Assembly: GCA_012840125.1 (NCBI GenBank) | Contig: DULZ01000061.1 | Location: 26,810-90,809 of the forward strand | Length of the DNA: 64,000 nucleotides | Source of the DNA: Clostridia bacterium | Lineage (GTDB): Bacteria; Bacillota; DULZ01 | Reading direction: 5' to 3' | Position numbers and translations under genes: made by a program | The notes under the pieces: generated by a model | What the model saw: only the letters and a program-made list of their open reading frames with translations | The model's database searches: none | Told to the model about the DNA's origin: nothing | In this document: positions 1 through 8,614 of the stretch, piece after piece | Layout: the number at the start of each line of letters is the position of its first letter | Position numbering within the stretch: position 1 is the first letter of the stretch

Positions 1-236
1 AGTTCAGCCCGCAGGGTGTCAGTGGCGTAGTTGTGATTTCCGAATCCCATTTGGCCATCCACACTTGGCCTGAGTTGGGTTACGCGGCTGTTGATGTGTT
101 TACTTGCGGCGAACGGGTTAATCCGTGGGATGCCTGCAGATTTCTCACTGAACAATTTAAAGCTCAACATGTTGACGCAAGGGAAGTAGAACGCGGTGTC
201 ATCATACCTCCTCACCGGCAAGCGGTAAATCAATAG
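1..236 (+). CDS. speH: S-adenosylmethionine decarboxylase proenzyme, C-terminal part (cut by window edge)
   Basis: The reading frame is open from base 3, so the gene begins before the window. The first visible residues contain [13 protein letters not shown], the hallmark of bacterial AdoMet decarboxylase. In this family the proenzyme cleaves itself between Glu and Ser, and the Ser (codon 45-47 here) becomes the pyruvoyl cofactor. The downstream FTCG segment with its conserved Cys is also present. The enzyme makes decarboxylated AdoMet for spermidine synthesis. What remains is most of the small-chain-distal half, ending at TAG 234-236. No partner spermidine synthase follows; a hairpin lies downstream. 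Confidence 0.93.
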   Translation, partial: FSPQGVSGVVVISESHLAIHTWPELGYAAVDVFTCGERVNPWDACRFLTEQFKAQHVDAREVERGVIIPPHRQAVNQ

Positions 237-279
237 GAGGGATATTTATTTTATTCAATTTAAAAAACAAGCTTTAACG

Positions 280-318
280 TAAGCCTTGCAGTACTACGGG
301 AGAGTATTGTAAGGCTTA
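280..318 (+). terminator. Hairpin after speH
   Basis: Bases 280-295 pair with 303-318 (16 bp with two G-T wobbles, 7-base loop). Only a weak T-rich tail follows, so it could be a terminator or an RNA-end stabiliser. The rest of 237-420 has no gene; an AGGAGGG at 235-241 has no start codon after it. Confidence 0.5.
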
Positions 319-322
319 TATT

Positions 323-378
323 TATTCTCGCATTCCCACACTGCTTAACAGAAGGAATTTAACAGTGAGTCGAGAATA
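323..378 (+). other. Inverted repeat in the hepS leader
   Basis: TATTCTCG at 323-330 is matched by CGAGAATA at 371-378, and inside it CACTG 338-342 by CAGTG 363-367. The element lies just upstream of the hepS ribosome site. It could be an RNA hairpin or an operator; nothing in the sequence decides between them. Confidence 0.4.
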
Positions 379-420
379 GATCAAAATACTGCTTGTTAAA
401 GTCAGGAAGGAGCGCTATCC

Positions 421-1164
421 TTGGAAACCGTGTTTCCTAAGATTCTGTTACCTTTAAAGAAGGACTTAGAGCAAGTGGAACAAAGGATGCACCAAGAAAT
501 GAAACTTAAAGCGGGACATATCTCCCAGTTTATTAACCTGCAGCTGCACTGGTGGGACAGGTACCTGCACCCGGCGGTATTGATCCTGTCCGGTCGCATG
601 TTTGGCTATACCCATCCGAAAATGCTTTACCTGGCCTGTGTGGTACAGTTTATTCACATTGCCACCGGTATCCATTACAGGGAATATGACCAGCGACCGG
701 GATTACCGGTCTTAATTGGTGACTATTTTTATGCCAAGTTTTTTAGTTACCTCTGTAATGTCGAGGCCCTGGAATGGCTGCCGGAGCTAGCTCAAGTCAT
801 CAACGACGTTCACGATGCCGGGATAAGAGAAACGGAAAACCAAGAATCCCTATCATCAAATGTGGACAGCTATATTAGTTTACTCAAGAAACAATCAAGT
901 CTCTTAGGTACATGCAGTACTTTTGGTGTTAAAGCGACGGGAAGCAATACTATCTACGAAACCCCGCTCAAAACTTTTGGGCTTAATCTTGGTGCAGCTC
1001 TAAAACTGGTCAAGCAAAAGCAACACCTGCCTCATGCCAGGCAGCTCTTGTCCGATGCGGAAAAAGAACTTAGCAAACTGCCGGACAAGACTGAAAAAAC
1101 TATTTTATGGGGATTGTTGGACGCTTGTCAAGAGGAATTACACCAGGTTTGTTTAGCGGGTTAG
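421..1164 (+). CDS. hepS: Heptaprenyl diphosphate synthase component I (HepS-like)
   Basis: A 247-residue protein from a TTG start with GGAAGGAG at 405-412. It has the build of the small, non-catalytic subunit of two-component heptaprenyl diphosphate synthase. It is mostly helical, carries a GDYF motif at residues 100-103 followed by a helix, and has no DDxxD motifs. Length matches HepS of Bacillus (about 250). It would pair with the catalytic HepT-like subunit at 7629-8597 to make the menaquinone side chain. It is followed 16 bases later by menG, the usual hepS-menG order, but hepT is displaced by about 6 kb. Sequence similarity in this family is low, so the call rests on context, length and GDYF. 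Confidence 0.75.
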   Translation: METVFPKILLPLKKDLEQVEQRMHQEMKLKAGHISQFINLQLHWWDRYLHPAVLILSGRMFGYTHPKMLYLACVVQFIHIATGIHYREYDQRPGLPVLIGDYFYAKFFSYLCNVEALEWLPELAQVINDVHDAGIRETENQESLSSNVDSYISLLKKQSSLLGTCSTFGVKATGSNTIYETPLKTFGLNLGAALKLVKQKQHLPHARQLLSDAEKELSKLPDKTEKTILWGLLDACQEELHQVCLAG

Positions 1165-1180
1165 GAAAAGGAGTTTGTGC

Positions 1181-1912
1181 ATGAAATTACCAGGTGTATA
1201 TCAGAGCAAGAACAAGGAAGAATACGTTCACCAGATCTTTTCATCCATTGCTTCAAAATATGACTGGATGAACACCGTCATGACATTCAACCGGGACAAG
1301 TACTGGCGACGGTTTACCGTAGAACAAGCCAACCTCTCCGAAGGCAGCACGGCCCTCGATGTTTGCTGCGGCACGGGTAAACTGTGTTTAGAACTGGCGA
1401 AAAAAGTCGGGAAGACAGGTAAAGTCATAGGATTGGATTTCTGTGAAAATATGCTGCGGGTGGCGGACAAAAACTTAAGCAAGCACCCGCTGGGTTCCCA
1501 AATCGAACTGGTACACGGAAACGCAATGGATTTGCCTTTTCCCGACAATACCTTTGATTGCGCTACCATCGGTTTTGCCCTCAGGAATGTGCCAGATATC
1601 ACTCAGACTTTGCAAGAAATGATGCGGGTAGTAAAGCCGGGCGGGAAAGTGATTTCCCTGGAACTGGCCAAGCCGTCAGCCCCCGTATTTAAACAGCTAT
1701 TCTGGCTTTATTTTGAAAAATTCGTGCCCCTCTTGGGCAGGTTTAGGGTTGGCGTTGACGGGCCCTATAGTTATTTGCCTTATTCCGTCAAGATTTTCCC
1801 TCATCAAAAGGAAATCAAGGACCTCTTTACCAACATCGGGTTGAAAGACGCTGCCTATTATGAATTAACAGGGGGCATCGTGGCCGTTCATGTAGGCACA
1901 AAACCCCAGTAA
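1181..1912 (+). CDS. menG: Demethylmenaquinone methyltransferase
   Basis: A 243-residue class I SAM methyltransferase of the UbiE/MenG family. The family signature YDWMN-VMTFNRDKYWR is at residues 27-43 and the SAM-binding DVCCGTG at 60-66. Further motifs include the FALRNVPD region and VKPGGKVISLE. It methylates demethylmenaquinone in the last step of menaquinone synthesis. The ATG at 1181 is preferred to the TTG at 1175 because AAAAGGAG (1166-1173) lies seven bases before it. It is in an operon with hepS; galU follows after 34 bases. Confidence 0.93.
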   Translation: MKLPGVYQSKNKEEYVHQIFSSIASKYDWMNTVMTFNRDKYWRRFTVEQANLSEGSTALDVCCGTGKLCLELAKKVGKTGKVIGLDFCENMLRVADKNLSKHPLGSQIELVHGNAMDLPFPDNTFDCATIGFALRNVPDITQTLQEMMRVVKPGGKVISLELAKPSAPVFKQLFWLYFEKFVPLLGRFRVGVDGPYSYLPYSVKIFPHQKEIKDLFTNIGLKDAAYYELTGGIVAVHVGTKPQ

Positions 1913-1946
1913 GTTTAAGAGGAATATAGCGCTGGAGGCTGTTTAG

Positions 1947-2825
1947 ATGAAGATAAAGAAAGCAATCATCCCGGCGGCCGGTTTAGGGACGCGTTTTTTA
2001 CCTGCTACTAAGGCACAACCGAAGGAAATGCTGCCCGTGGTGGACAAGCCCGCCATTCAATTCATTATTGAGGAAGCCGTGGCTTCAGGTATTGAAGACA
2101 TTTTGATCATTACCGGCCGGAATAAAAGAGCCATCGAAGACCATTTTGATCACTCGGTGGAACTGGAGCTAATCTTGGAACAAAAAGGCGACACTAAGCA
2201 TTTAGAAGAGATCCGTCGAATTTCGGCACTGGCGGACATTCATTATGTCAGGCAGAAAGAAGCAAAGGGCCTGGGACACGCCATCTATTGCGGCAGGAAA
2301 TTTATCGGCAATGAACCTTTCGCCGTCCTGCTGGGAGATGATATCGTCGTCAATCCCGAACCATGTTTAAAGCAGCTGATCCATACTTACCAGCAAGTGG
2401 GTGGAAATGTCATAGGGATTAGGCCGGTCCCCAAAGAACAAGTCAGTAGTTATGGGATAGTAGCATCGAAGGTCATTGCCCCGTCCATGCACCAAATAAC
2501 AGACTTAGTGGAAAAACCGGCCCTTAATCAGGCTCCTTCTAATCTCGCCATCATGGGCCGCTACATATTGCAGCCGGAGATATTTGACATCCTGGCAGCA
2601 ATTCCGCCGGGTCGCAATGGAGAAATCCAGCTTACCGATGCCTTGAAAGAACTGCTCCAGCACCAATCCATTACCGGATATGAGTTTCAAGGCAAAAGAT
2701 ACGATGTAGGCGACAAATTGGGCTTTTTGATTGCCACGGTAGAAATAGCGTTAACCCGAGAAGAAGTGGCGGAAGGATTTCGCAGCTATTTAAAACAAGC
2801 AGCTGCCCGGCTGTTCACCGAGTAA
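1947..2825 (+). CDS. galU: UTP--glucose-1-phosphate uridylyltransferase
   Basis: A 292-residue nucleotidyltransferase. The N-terminus has the GalU signature: IIPAAGLGTRFLPATK followed by QPKEMLPV. VEKP and the C-terminal YDVGDKLGF motif are also present. It forms UDP-glucose from UTP and glucose-1-phosphate for cell-envelope sugars. Length is typical of GalU (about 290). Its last 36 bases overlap the end of the Nudix gene on the other strand. Confidence 0.95.
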   Translation: MKIKKAIIPAAGLGTRFLPATKAQPKEMLPVVDKPAIQFIIEEAVASGIEDILIITGRNKRAIEDHFDHSVELELILEQKGDTKHLEEIRRISALADIHYVRQKEAKGLGHAIYCGRKFIGNEPFAVLLGDDIVVNPEPCLKQLIHTYQQVGGNVIGIRPVPKEQVSSYGIVASKVIAPSMHQITDLVEKPALNQAPSNLAIMGRYILQPEIFDILAAIPPGRNGEIQLTDALKELLQHQSITGYEFQGKRYDVGDKLGFLIATVEIALTREEVAEGFRSYLKQAAARLFTE

Positions 2826-3374
2826 TTGGGCCACGGCATCCGTTAGGAATACCCGGTAATGAAACAACTTCGCCGGGCTTTTGCTTAAGTTGTCTCTGAT
2901 TGGACCCTGCAATTCTTTCCAGCTAACCCATTTCACTTCTTTTATTTCCTTCGTATCAATGGGTTTCATCAGAGTCGTCAGGGGAGCGGCTGTAAAAATG
3001 TGACTCACCCAGGGTACGGCTATCCGGTCGCACTTAAATGTCACATTAATTCTCAAAATATATTGCTTGATATCAATTCTGATCCCTGTTTCTTCAAAAG
3101 CTTCTCGATACATGCCTTGCAGCACATCTTCCCCTGGATTGACACCACCGCTGGGAGCTCTGTAAAATCCGGGTGGATGGCTGTGTTTGCTGATCACTGC
3201 TACCCGGTTGTCACGATCAATAATAAAAAAGGTAAAGTCATGAGCCCGCCCGTGTTTTTGACTGGCTCTGAGCATGGTCATTTCCGGAGATGTAATGAAG
3301 TGGTCCATGGTTATTTCTTTGGGGGTTCCGAATTGGAGTTCTAAATCTTTGATAGCTCCCGCCGGAATATACAT
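2790..3374 (-). CDS. Nudix hydrolase
   Basis: A protein of about 194 residues with a complete Nudix box, GGVNPGEDVLQGMYREAFEETG, matching GX5EX7REUXEEXGU. The family hydrolyses nucleoside diphosphates linked to other groups; the substrate cannot be told. An upstream in-frame GTG at 3407 exists. The ATG at 3374 is preferred because an AGGAGG lies 12 bases before it on the minus strand. The gene runs convergently into galU with a 36-base overlap. Confidence 0.88.
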   Translation of the reverse strand: MYIPAGAIKDLELQFGTPKEITMDHFITSPEMTMLRASQKHGRAHDFTFFIIDRDNRVAVISKHSHPPGFYRAPSGGVNPGEDVLQGMYREAFEETGIRIDIKQYILRINVTFKCDRIAVPWVSHIFTAAPLTTLMKPIDTKEIKEVKWVSWKELQGPIRDNLSKSPAKLFHYRVFLTDAVAQLLGEQPGSCLF

Positions 3375-3460
3375 TGATTTATAAAACCTCCTGTTCTGCC
3401 TGATCACCAGTCTTATTCTAACAGAATTATCAACGAGGAAAAACCGGTATTGTTGCCAGG

Positions 3461-3489
3461 TTGGACTAGTTCATTGTAAACTATATTAT
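3461..3489 (+). promoter_or_regulatory. Sigma-A-type promoter for the MBL hydrolase
   Basis: TTGGAC at 3461-3466, a 17-base spacer, and TATTAT at 3484-3489, 24 bases before the start codon chosen for the next gene. It lies between two divergent genes. Confidence 0.55.
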
Positions 3490-3513
3490 GATTATGAAAA
3501 GGAGGTGGAGGAA

Positions 3514-4200
3514 GTGGTTTCTGTTCATTTTTTCGGTCATTCCTGCTTTGCTTTGGAAACATCCCGGCACAAATTGGTGATCGATCCGTGGTTTACTGAT
3601 AATCCACTTACCGATGTAAAGCCGGAGGAAGTGGAATGTGATTACTTGCTGGTGACCCATGGACATTTTGATCATCTGGGTGATGCCGTCGCCATTGCCA
3701 AGAGAACCGGAGCAACCATCATCGGTGTCGCCGAACTGGCCACCTATTGCGCCAACCAGGGAGCCAAGGCCCATGGGATGCACATCGGCGGAAGCTACCG
3801 GTTTCCCTTTGGCCGCCTCCAGTTGACACCCGCTTGGCACGGATCTTCGATCCTGGGAGACAACATTTACTTGGGCTGCCCCTGCGGTTTCATCGTAGAA
3901 TTGGAGGGTAAATACATATATCACGGAGGTGATACCGGTCTTTTCGGCGACATGGAGCTTATCGGCCAAAAATATCCCATTGATGTAGCCTTGCTGCCCA
4001 TTGGAGATAATTATGTCATGGGCCCGGAAGATGCGGCGAGAGCCGTTAAACTGATCCGGCCCAAGACAGTCGTTCCCATGCACTACAACACATTTGACAT
4101 TATCAAACAAGATCCTGAACTATTTAAACAGCAGGTAGAAGCAACCACCAACAGCCGCTGTCTCATCCTCCGGCCGGGAGAAACCTTTCATCTTGAGTAA
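3514..4200 (+). CDS. Metal-dependent hydrolase, MBL fold (UPF0173 type)
   Basis: A protein of about 228 residues of the metallo-beta-lactamase fold, UlaG/YtkL-like group. It begins with the GHSCFALE strand, has the metal motif THGHFDH and a later GGDTGLFGDM segment, and ends with VPMHYNTF, all typical of UPF0173 proteins. The substrate is unknown. GTG 3514 is preferred to GTG 3505 because the ribosome site AAAGGAGG ends at 3505. A terminator follows at 4213-4240. Confidence 0.88.
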   Translation: MVSVHFFGHSCFALETSRHKLVIDPWFTDNPLTDVKPEEVECDYLLVTHGHFDHLGDAVAIAKRTGATIIGVAELATYCANQGAKAHGMHIGGSYRFPFGRLQLTPAWHGSSILGDNIYLGCPCGFIVELEGKYIYHGGDTGLFGDMELIGQKYPIDVALLPIGDNYVMGPEDAARAVKLIRPKTVVPMHYNTFDIIKQDPELFKQQVEATTNSRCLILRPGETFHLE

Positions 4201-4212
4201 TTGGCGTCCTTG

Positions 4213-4240
4213 ACCCCTATTTTCCCATAGGGGTTTTTTC
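4213..4240 (+). terminator. Rho-independent terminator
   Basis: CCCCTAT 4214-4220 pairs with ATAGGGG 4227-4233, followed by six T. It ends the MBL hydrolase transcript. Confidence 0.85.
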
Positions 4241-4371
4241 TTTCATTTTTGTTCATAAAGGTCAAGGAAAGTAGCTTGCACCACAGGAGGAGTTTCCAGC
4301 CGTTTAGAGAATATTTATGAGTGTTATAATATTCTGTCATATTTGAAAAACTTGCGAAAGGAGTTGTATTC

Positions 4372-4986
4372 ATGGATTTGGAGAAGCATCATTATTTTAT
4401 CCGTAAGCTGCATTCTTTGTCCGGCATTCTACCCGTCGGTATTTTCCTACTGGAACACCTGACCATTAACAGCTTAAGCATGTTGGGTTCCGACACCTAC
4501 AACAAAGCCATCGCTATCTTGCACAGCATTCCGTTTCTACCGGTAGTGGAAATCCTGTTGATCGCCGTTCCCATTGCCTTCCATGCCCTGTATGGTTTGT
4601 GGATCGTTTACCTGGCAAAAAATAACGCACTCACTTACACATATTACCGTAACTGGCTGTTCTATCTACAAAGAGTGACTGCCGTCATCACATTCATTTA
4701 CGTCCTTTATCATACTTACACCCTCAGCATCAGCAGGGTCTTGTTTGGTCTGGAAATCAGCTTTAACACCATGACCACGGTCTTATCCAATCCCTGGGTG
4801 CTGGCATTTTACATTATAGGCCTGGTGGCTGCCGTTTACCATTTTGCCAACGGGCTGGCAACATTTCTCATTACCTGGGGTGTCACTGTAGGCCCGTTTT
4901 CCCAAAAGGTCGCTACGATTATCTCAGGCATCATGTTTGTCGTTCTCTCGTTAATGGGTATCCAATCTCTGTTTGCCTTTATCTAG
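4372..4986 (+). CDS. sdhC: Succinate dehydrogenase / fumarate reductase cytochrome b558 subunit
   Basis: A 204-residue integral membrane protein with five hydrophobic segments. It resembles the Bacillus-type (class B) SdhC that carries two hemes b. Candidate heme-ligand histidines are in HYFIRKLHSLSG, the LLEHLT helix, FHALYG, YHTYT and VYHFANG. It anchors SdhAB and exchanges electrons with menaquinone. The ribosome site GAAAGGAG lies ahead of the ATG. A TATAAT at 4325-4330 could be the -10 of the operon promoter, but its -35 is poor. First gene of sdhCAB. Confidence 0.9.
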   Translation: MDLEKHHYFIRKLHSLSGILPVGIFLLEHLTINSLSMLGSDTYNKAIAILHSIPFLPVVEILLIAVPIAFHALYGLWIVYLAKNNALTYTYYRNWLFYLQRVTAVITFIYVLYHTYTLSISRVLFGLEISFNTMTTVLSNPWVLAFYIIGLVAAVYHFANGLATFLITWGVTVGPFSQKVATIISGIMFVVLSLMGIQSLFAFI

Positions 4987-5006
4987 AAAGACAGGAGGAA
5001 TAAGTT

Positions 5007-6761
5007 ATGGCACCACAAAAGGTAATTGTAGTGGGCGGGGGACTGGCCGGATTAATGGCTACCCTGCGCATTGCCGAAAAAGGTTATCATGTGGATTTGT
5101 TTTCCCTGGTTCCCGTGAAACGTTCTCACTCCCTATGTGCCCAAGGGGGCATCAACGCGGCCCTGAATACTAAAGGAGAAGGGGACTCCACCTGGGAACA
5201 TTTTTACGATACCATTTACGGCGGTGATTTCCTGGCCGACCAGCCGCCGGTCAAAGCCATGTGCGAAGCCGCGCCCGGCATCATTCATCTGTATGACCGT
5301 ATGGGCGTAGTGTTCAGCCGGACTCCGGAAGGTCTGTTAGACCTGCGCTTGTTTGGCGGCGTCAAAAAGAGGCGGACTGTTTTCGCCGGCGGAACTACCG
5401 GCCAACAGCTCTTATACGGTTTGGATTCCCAAGTACGCCGGTTCGAAGACAAAGGCCTCGTCACCAAGTATGAAGGCTGGGAATTCTTATCTGCCGTCAT
5501 CGACAGTCAGGGCATTTGCCGGGGCATTGTCGCCCAAGACTTGACGACCATGGAGATTCAGGCATTTGCCGCTGACGCGGTTCTGCTGGCCACAGGCGGC
5601 GCGGGTATGATTTACGGACGGAGTACCAATTCCGTCATCTGTACCGGAGCCGCAGCGGGCAGGGTTTACCTCCAAGGTGTGGAATTTGCCAACGGGGAGT
5701 TCGTCCAATTCCATCCTACAGGCATGTTGGGCGATGACAAGACCAGGCTCATGTCAGAAGCCTCCCGCGGGGAGGGTGGCCGGGTTTGGACTTATAAAGA
5801 CGGGAAACCGTGGTACTTCCTGGAAGAATGGTATCCGGCTTACGGCAATCTAGTACCGCGGGATATTGCTTCCCGGGCCATTTATAAAGTGTGCGTGGAA
5901 ATGGGACTGGGTATAGATGGGAAAAACCAGGTTTACCTGGACCTGACCCATTTGGACCCGGAATTCTTGGAAAACCGCCTCGGCGGCATTCTGGAGATCT
6001 ATGAACAATTCACAGGGGAAGACCCCCGCAAGGTACCCATGAAGATTTTCCCGGCACCCCATTACTTTATGGGCGGCATCTATGTAGATTGGAATCACAT
6101 GACAGGCATACCCGGTTTGTTTGCCGCCGGTGAGTGCGATTACATGTATCACGGCGCCAATCGTTTGGGAGCCAATTCATTGCTTTCCGCCAGTTACAGC
6201 GGATATGTGGTGGGGCCAAAAATAGTTGAATACGTTAAGAACCTGAACCGCAGTGCCGGCGATGTGCCTCAGTCCATTTTTGAACAAGAAAAGCAGCGGC
6301 AAATTGAATTAGATGAAGCCGTTTATAAGATGGACGGATATGAGGATCCTTACAAGCTCCATGAGGAACTCGGCGACAACATGATGACCAATGTCGGTGT
6401 TATCCGATATAACAATAATTTGATGAAAGCTGATGAGAAAATCTTAGAACTCATGGATCGTTACAAGCGCATCAAGTTATCCGACACCGGCCGGTGGGCC
6501 AACCAGACGGTCATGTTTATTAAACAATTATGGCCTATGCTGGAATTGGCCAGAGTAATTGCGCTGGGAGCTTTGCAACGAAATGAAAGCCGGGGAGCTC
6601 ATTATAAACCTGAATATCCGGAACGGAACGACGAGGAATGGCTGAAAACCACCCGGGCCCGGTGGACACCGGACGGGCCGGAGTTCAGTTATTCCGATGT
6701 AGATGTGTCTTTGATTACGCCGGTGAAAAGACGGTACGACGTAGCCAGAGGTGAAAAGTAA
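5007..6761 (+). CDS. sdhA: Succinate dehydrogenase / fumarate reductase flavoprotein subunit
   Basis: A 584-residue flavoprotein. It starts with the FAD-binding VVGGGLAGLMA motif. RSHSLCAQGG contains the His that binds FAD covalently in this family, and HPTG, SEASRGEGGRV and the NSLL region complete the active site. It oxidises succinate to fumarate or does the reverse. Length and the C-terminal region resemble Bacillus SdhA rather than the proteobacterial enzyme. The ribosome site is AGGAGG. The stop overlaps the sdhB start by one base. Confidence 0.96.
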   Translation: MAPQKVIVVGGGLAGLMATLRIAEKGYHVDLFSLVPVKRSHSLCAQGGINAALNTKGEGDSTWEHFYDTIYGGDFLADQPPVKAMCEAAPGIIHLYDRMGVVFSRTPEGLLDLRLFGGVKKRRTVFAGGTTGQQLLYGLDSQVRRFEDKGLVTKYEGWEFLSAVIDSQGICRGIVAQDLTTMEIQAFAADAVLLATGGAGMIYGRSTNSVICTGAAAGRVYLQGVEFANGEFVQFHPTGMLGDDKTRLMSEASRGEGGRVWTYKDGKPWYFLEEWYPAYGNLVPRDIASRAIYKVCVEMGLGIDGKNQVYLDLTHLDPEFLENRLGGILEIYEQFTGEDPRKVPMKIFPAPHYFMGGIYVDWNHMTGIPGLFAAGECDYMYHGANRLGANSLLSASYSGYVVGPKIVEYVKNLNRSAGDVPQSIFEQEKQRQIELDEAVYKMDGYEDPYKLHEELGDNMMTNVGVIRYNNNLMKADEKILELMDRYKRIKLSDTGRWANQTVMFIKQLWPMLELARVIALGALQRNESRGAHYKPEYPERNDEEWLKTTRARWTPDGPEFSYSDVDVSLITPVKRRYDVARGEK

Positions 6762-7507
6762 TGTCCAAATATATTCATTTGAAAATCAAACGACAAGACG
6801 GCCCCAACGAGCCGCCTCGCTGGGAAGAGTTTAAGATTCCTTATAAACCAAACATGAATGTGGTGTCAGTGCTAATGGAACTGCGCAAAGACCCGGTCAA
6901 TGCTTTCGGGCAAAAAACAACGCCGGTGGTATGGGACTGCGCTTGTTTAGAAGAGGTTTGCGGTGCCTGCACCATGTTGATTAACGGCAAACCCCGCCAA
7001 GCTTGTTCAGCATTAATAGACCAGTTACCGCAGCCGATTATCCTGGCGCCTTTGACCAAGTTTCCCGTCATTCGAGACCTTAAAGTGGACCGGCAAATCA
7101 TGTTCGAACACCTGAAAAAGGTAAAAGCCTGGGTCAATATTGACGGTTCCTTCGACTTGGGGAGAGGACCGCGCCAGTCGGAACACCAGCGGAAAATCGC
7201 TTATCAATTATCCCGGTGCATGACCTGCGGCTGCTGTATGGAGGCCTGCCCCAATGTAAACAGCAAATCAGAGTTTATGGGCGCGGCCCCCTTCGGTCAA
7301 GTACGGCTGTTCAACATGCATCCCCTGGGTCAAATGGACAAACACGAACGGTTAGAAGCCATTATGGGGAAAGGCGGCATCGTTGATTGCGGCAATTCGC
7401 AAAACTGCGTGCAAGTTTGCCCGAAAAATGTGCCTTTGACCACCTCCATTGCCGAATTGAACCGGGAAACCACCATCTACAGCTTCTCTAAATGGTTTAG
7501 CAAATAA
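6761..7507 (+). CDS. sdhB: Succinate dehydrogenase / fumarate reductase iron-sulfur subunit
   Basis: A 248-residue iron-sulfur protein. The N-terminal ferredoxin fold binds a [2Fe-2S] cluster with Cys in DCACLEEVCGAC and ACSAL. The C-terminal part has CMTCGCCMEACP and CVQVCPKNVPL for the [4Fe-4S] and [3Fe-4S] clusters. It passes electrons between SdhA and the hemes and menaquinone of SdhC. Translation is coupled to sdhA by the ATGA-like one-base overlap. Confidence 0.96.
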   Translation: MSKYIHLKIKRQDGPNEPPRWEEFKIPYKPNMNVVSVLMELRKDPVNAFGQKTTPVVWDCACLEEVCGACTMLINGKPRQACSALIDQLPQPIILAPLTKFPVIRDLKVDRQIMFEHLKKVKAWVNIDGSFDLGRGPRQSEHQRKIAYQLSRCMTCGCCMEACPNVNSKSEFMGAAPFGQVRLFNMHPLGQMDKHERLEAIMGKGGIVDCGNSQNCVQVCPKNVPLTTSIAELNRETTIYSFSKWFSK

Positions 7508-7521
7508 ATAACTGTCATATT

Positions 7522-7546
7522 GCCCGCACAAGCGGGCTTTTTATTT
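7522..7546 (+). terminator. Terminator of sdhCAB
   Basis: GCCCGC 7522-7527 pairs with GCGGGC 7532-7537 around a four-base loop, followed by TTTTTATTT. Confidence 0.85.
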
Positions 7547-7628
7547 CAAATCTATTGCAGGATTCAAGATGTTGAGGCAGAATAGACTCTAAACGAACTG
7601 AAACACGCATTATGGGAGCGGAGGTACC

Positions 7629-8597
7629 ATGCTCGACATTGAGTTCCTCAATGGCATAAAATCTGATCTAAAAATTGTAGAAAGCCGGCTCGCGGAATAC
7701 GTCCAGTCCTCATCACCGCTTTTGACAAAGGCTTCCTTGCATCTCTTTAAAGCAGGTGGGAAAAGATTAAGACCTGCTTTTGCTTTGTTAGCAGGCAAGT
7801 GTTGTGGTGGAAGCCTGGAACGTTTATTACCTTTAGCGGTGGCCCTGGAACTGATTCATATGGCGTCTCTGGTACACGATGATGTTATTGATAACTCTCT
7901 GACCCGTCGCGGTATTCCCACGGTAAAGGCACAATGGGGGGATAAGGTATCGCTGCATACCGGGGATTACCTTTTTGCCAAGTCTCTTTTGTTGATCGCC
8001 CAGTATAAGAACTTCCGTATCGCTAAAATCCTGGCTGATGTAAGCGTCGAAATGTGCTTGGGAGAAATCCAACAGATCGTTACCGCTTTTGACCTGAACC
8101 AGTCCCTACGAGACTATTTTTATCGCATCAAGAGAAAAACGGCGATGCTGATTTCCGCCAGCTGCCAGCTTGGTGCAGTAGCCAGCAACGCTGACCCTGT
8201 ATTGGAACGTTCCCTTACCAAATATGGGCATTATTTAGGCATGGCATTTCAGATCACCGATGATATTTTAGATATTGTTGCCGATGAAGATGAGTTGGGC
8301 AAGCCCGTAGGCAGTGACCTGCGCCAGGGCATTATCACGCTGCCCACTATCTATGCCCTCAAACATTCCAAGGATGCGGAGCAACTGGCGGCCATTATTT
8401 CCAATCGACAAAAAACGAACCGTGATATTGAAACGGCCATCGCCATCATCAAGGAATGCGGTGCCATTGAATACTCATTTAATATTGCGCAAGCCTATAT
8501 CAAAAAGGCTAAGACTGAACTGAAAAACATTCCTTCGCCTGACCATCGAGAAACTCTTACTCGCCTGGCCGATTTCGTCCAGGTCCGCAAATTTTAA
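7629..8597 (+). CDS. hepT: All-trans polyprenyl diphosphate synthase, catalytic subunit (HepT-like)
   Basis: A 322-residue trans-prenyltransferase. The first Asp-rich motif is LVHDDVIDNSLTRRG and the second is TDDILD; GGKRLRP near residue 40 binds the substrate diphosphate. It extends farnesyl diphosphate with isopentenyl units for the menaquinone tail. The presence of a HepS-like subunit at 421-1164 suggests the two-component heptaprenyl enzyme, but chain length cannot be read from sequence. The ribosome site GCGGAGG precedes the ATG. hemB follows after 17 bases. Confidence 0.88.
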   Translation: MLDIEFLNGIKSDLKIVESRLAEYVQSSSPLLTKASLHLFKAGGKRLRPAFALLAGKCCGGSLERLLPLAVALELIHMASLVHDDVIDNSLTRRGIPTVKAQWGDKVSLHTGDYLFAKSLLLIAQYKNFRIAKILADVSVEMCLGEIQQIVTAFDLNQSLRDYFYRIKRKTAMLISASCQLGAVASNADPVLERSLTKYGHYLGMAFQITDDILDIVADEDELGKPVGSDLRQGIITLPTIYALKHSKDAEQLAAIISNRQKTNRDIETAIAIIKECGAIEYSFNIAQAYIKKAKTELKNIPSPDHRETLTRLADFVQVRKF

Positions 8598-8614
8598 GGT
8601 AAGGAGGTCTAAAG

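Noticed and set aside
5850..6152. A 100-codon minus-strand frame inside sdhA
   Set aside because: Shadow of a well-conserved flavoprotein; no ribosome site.
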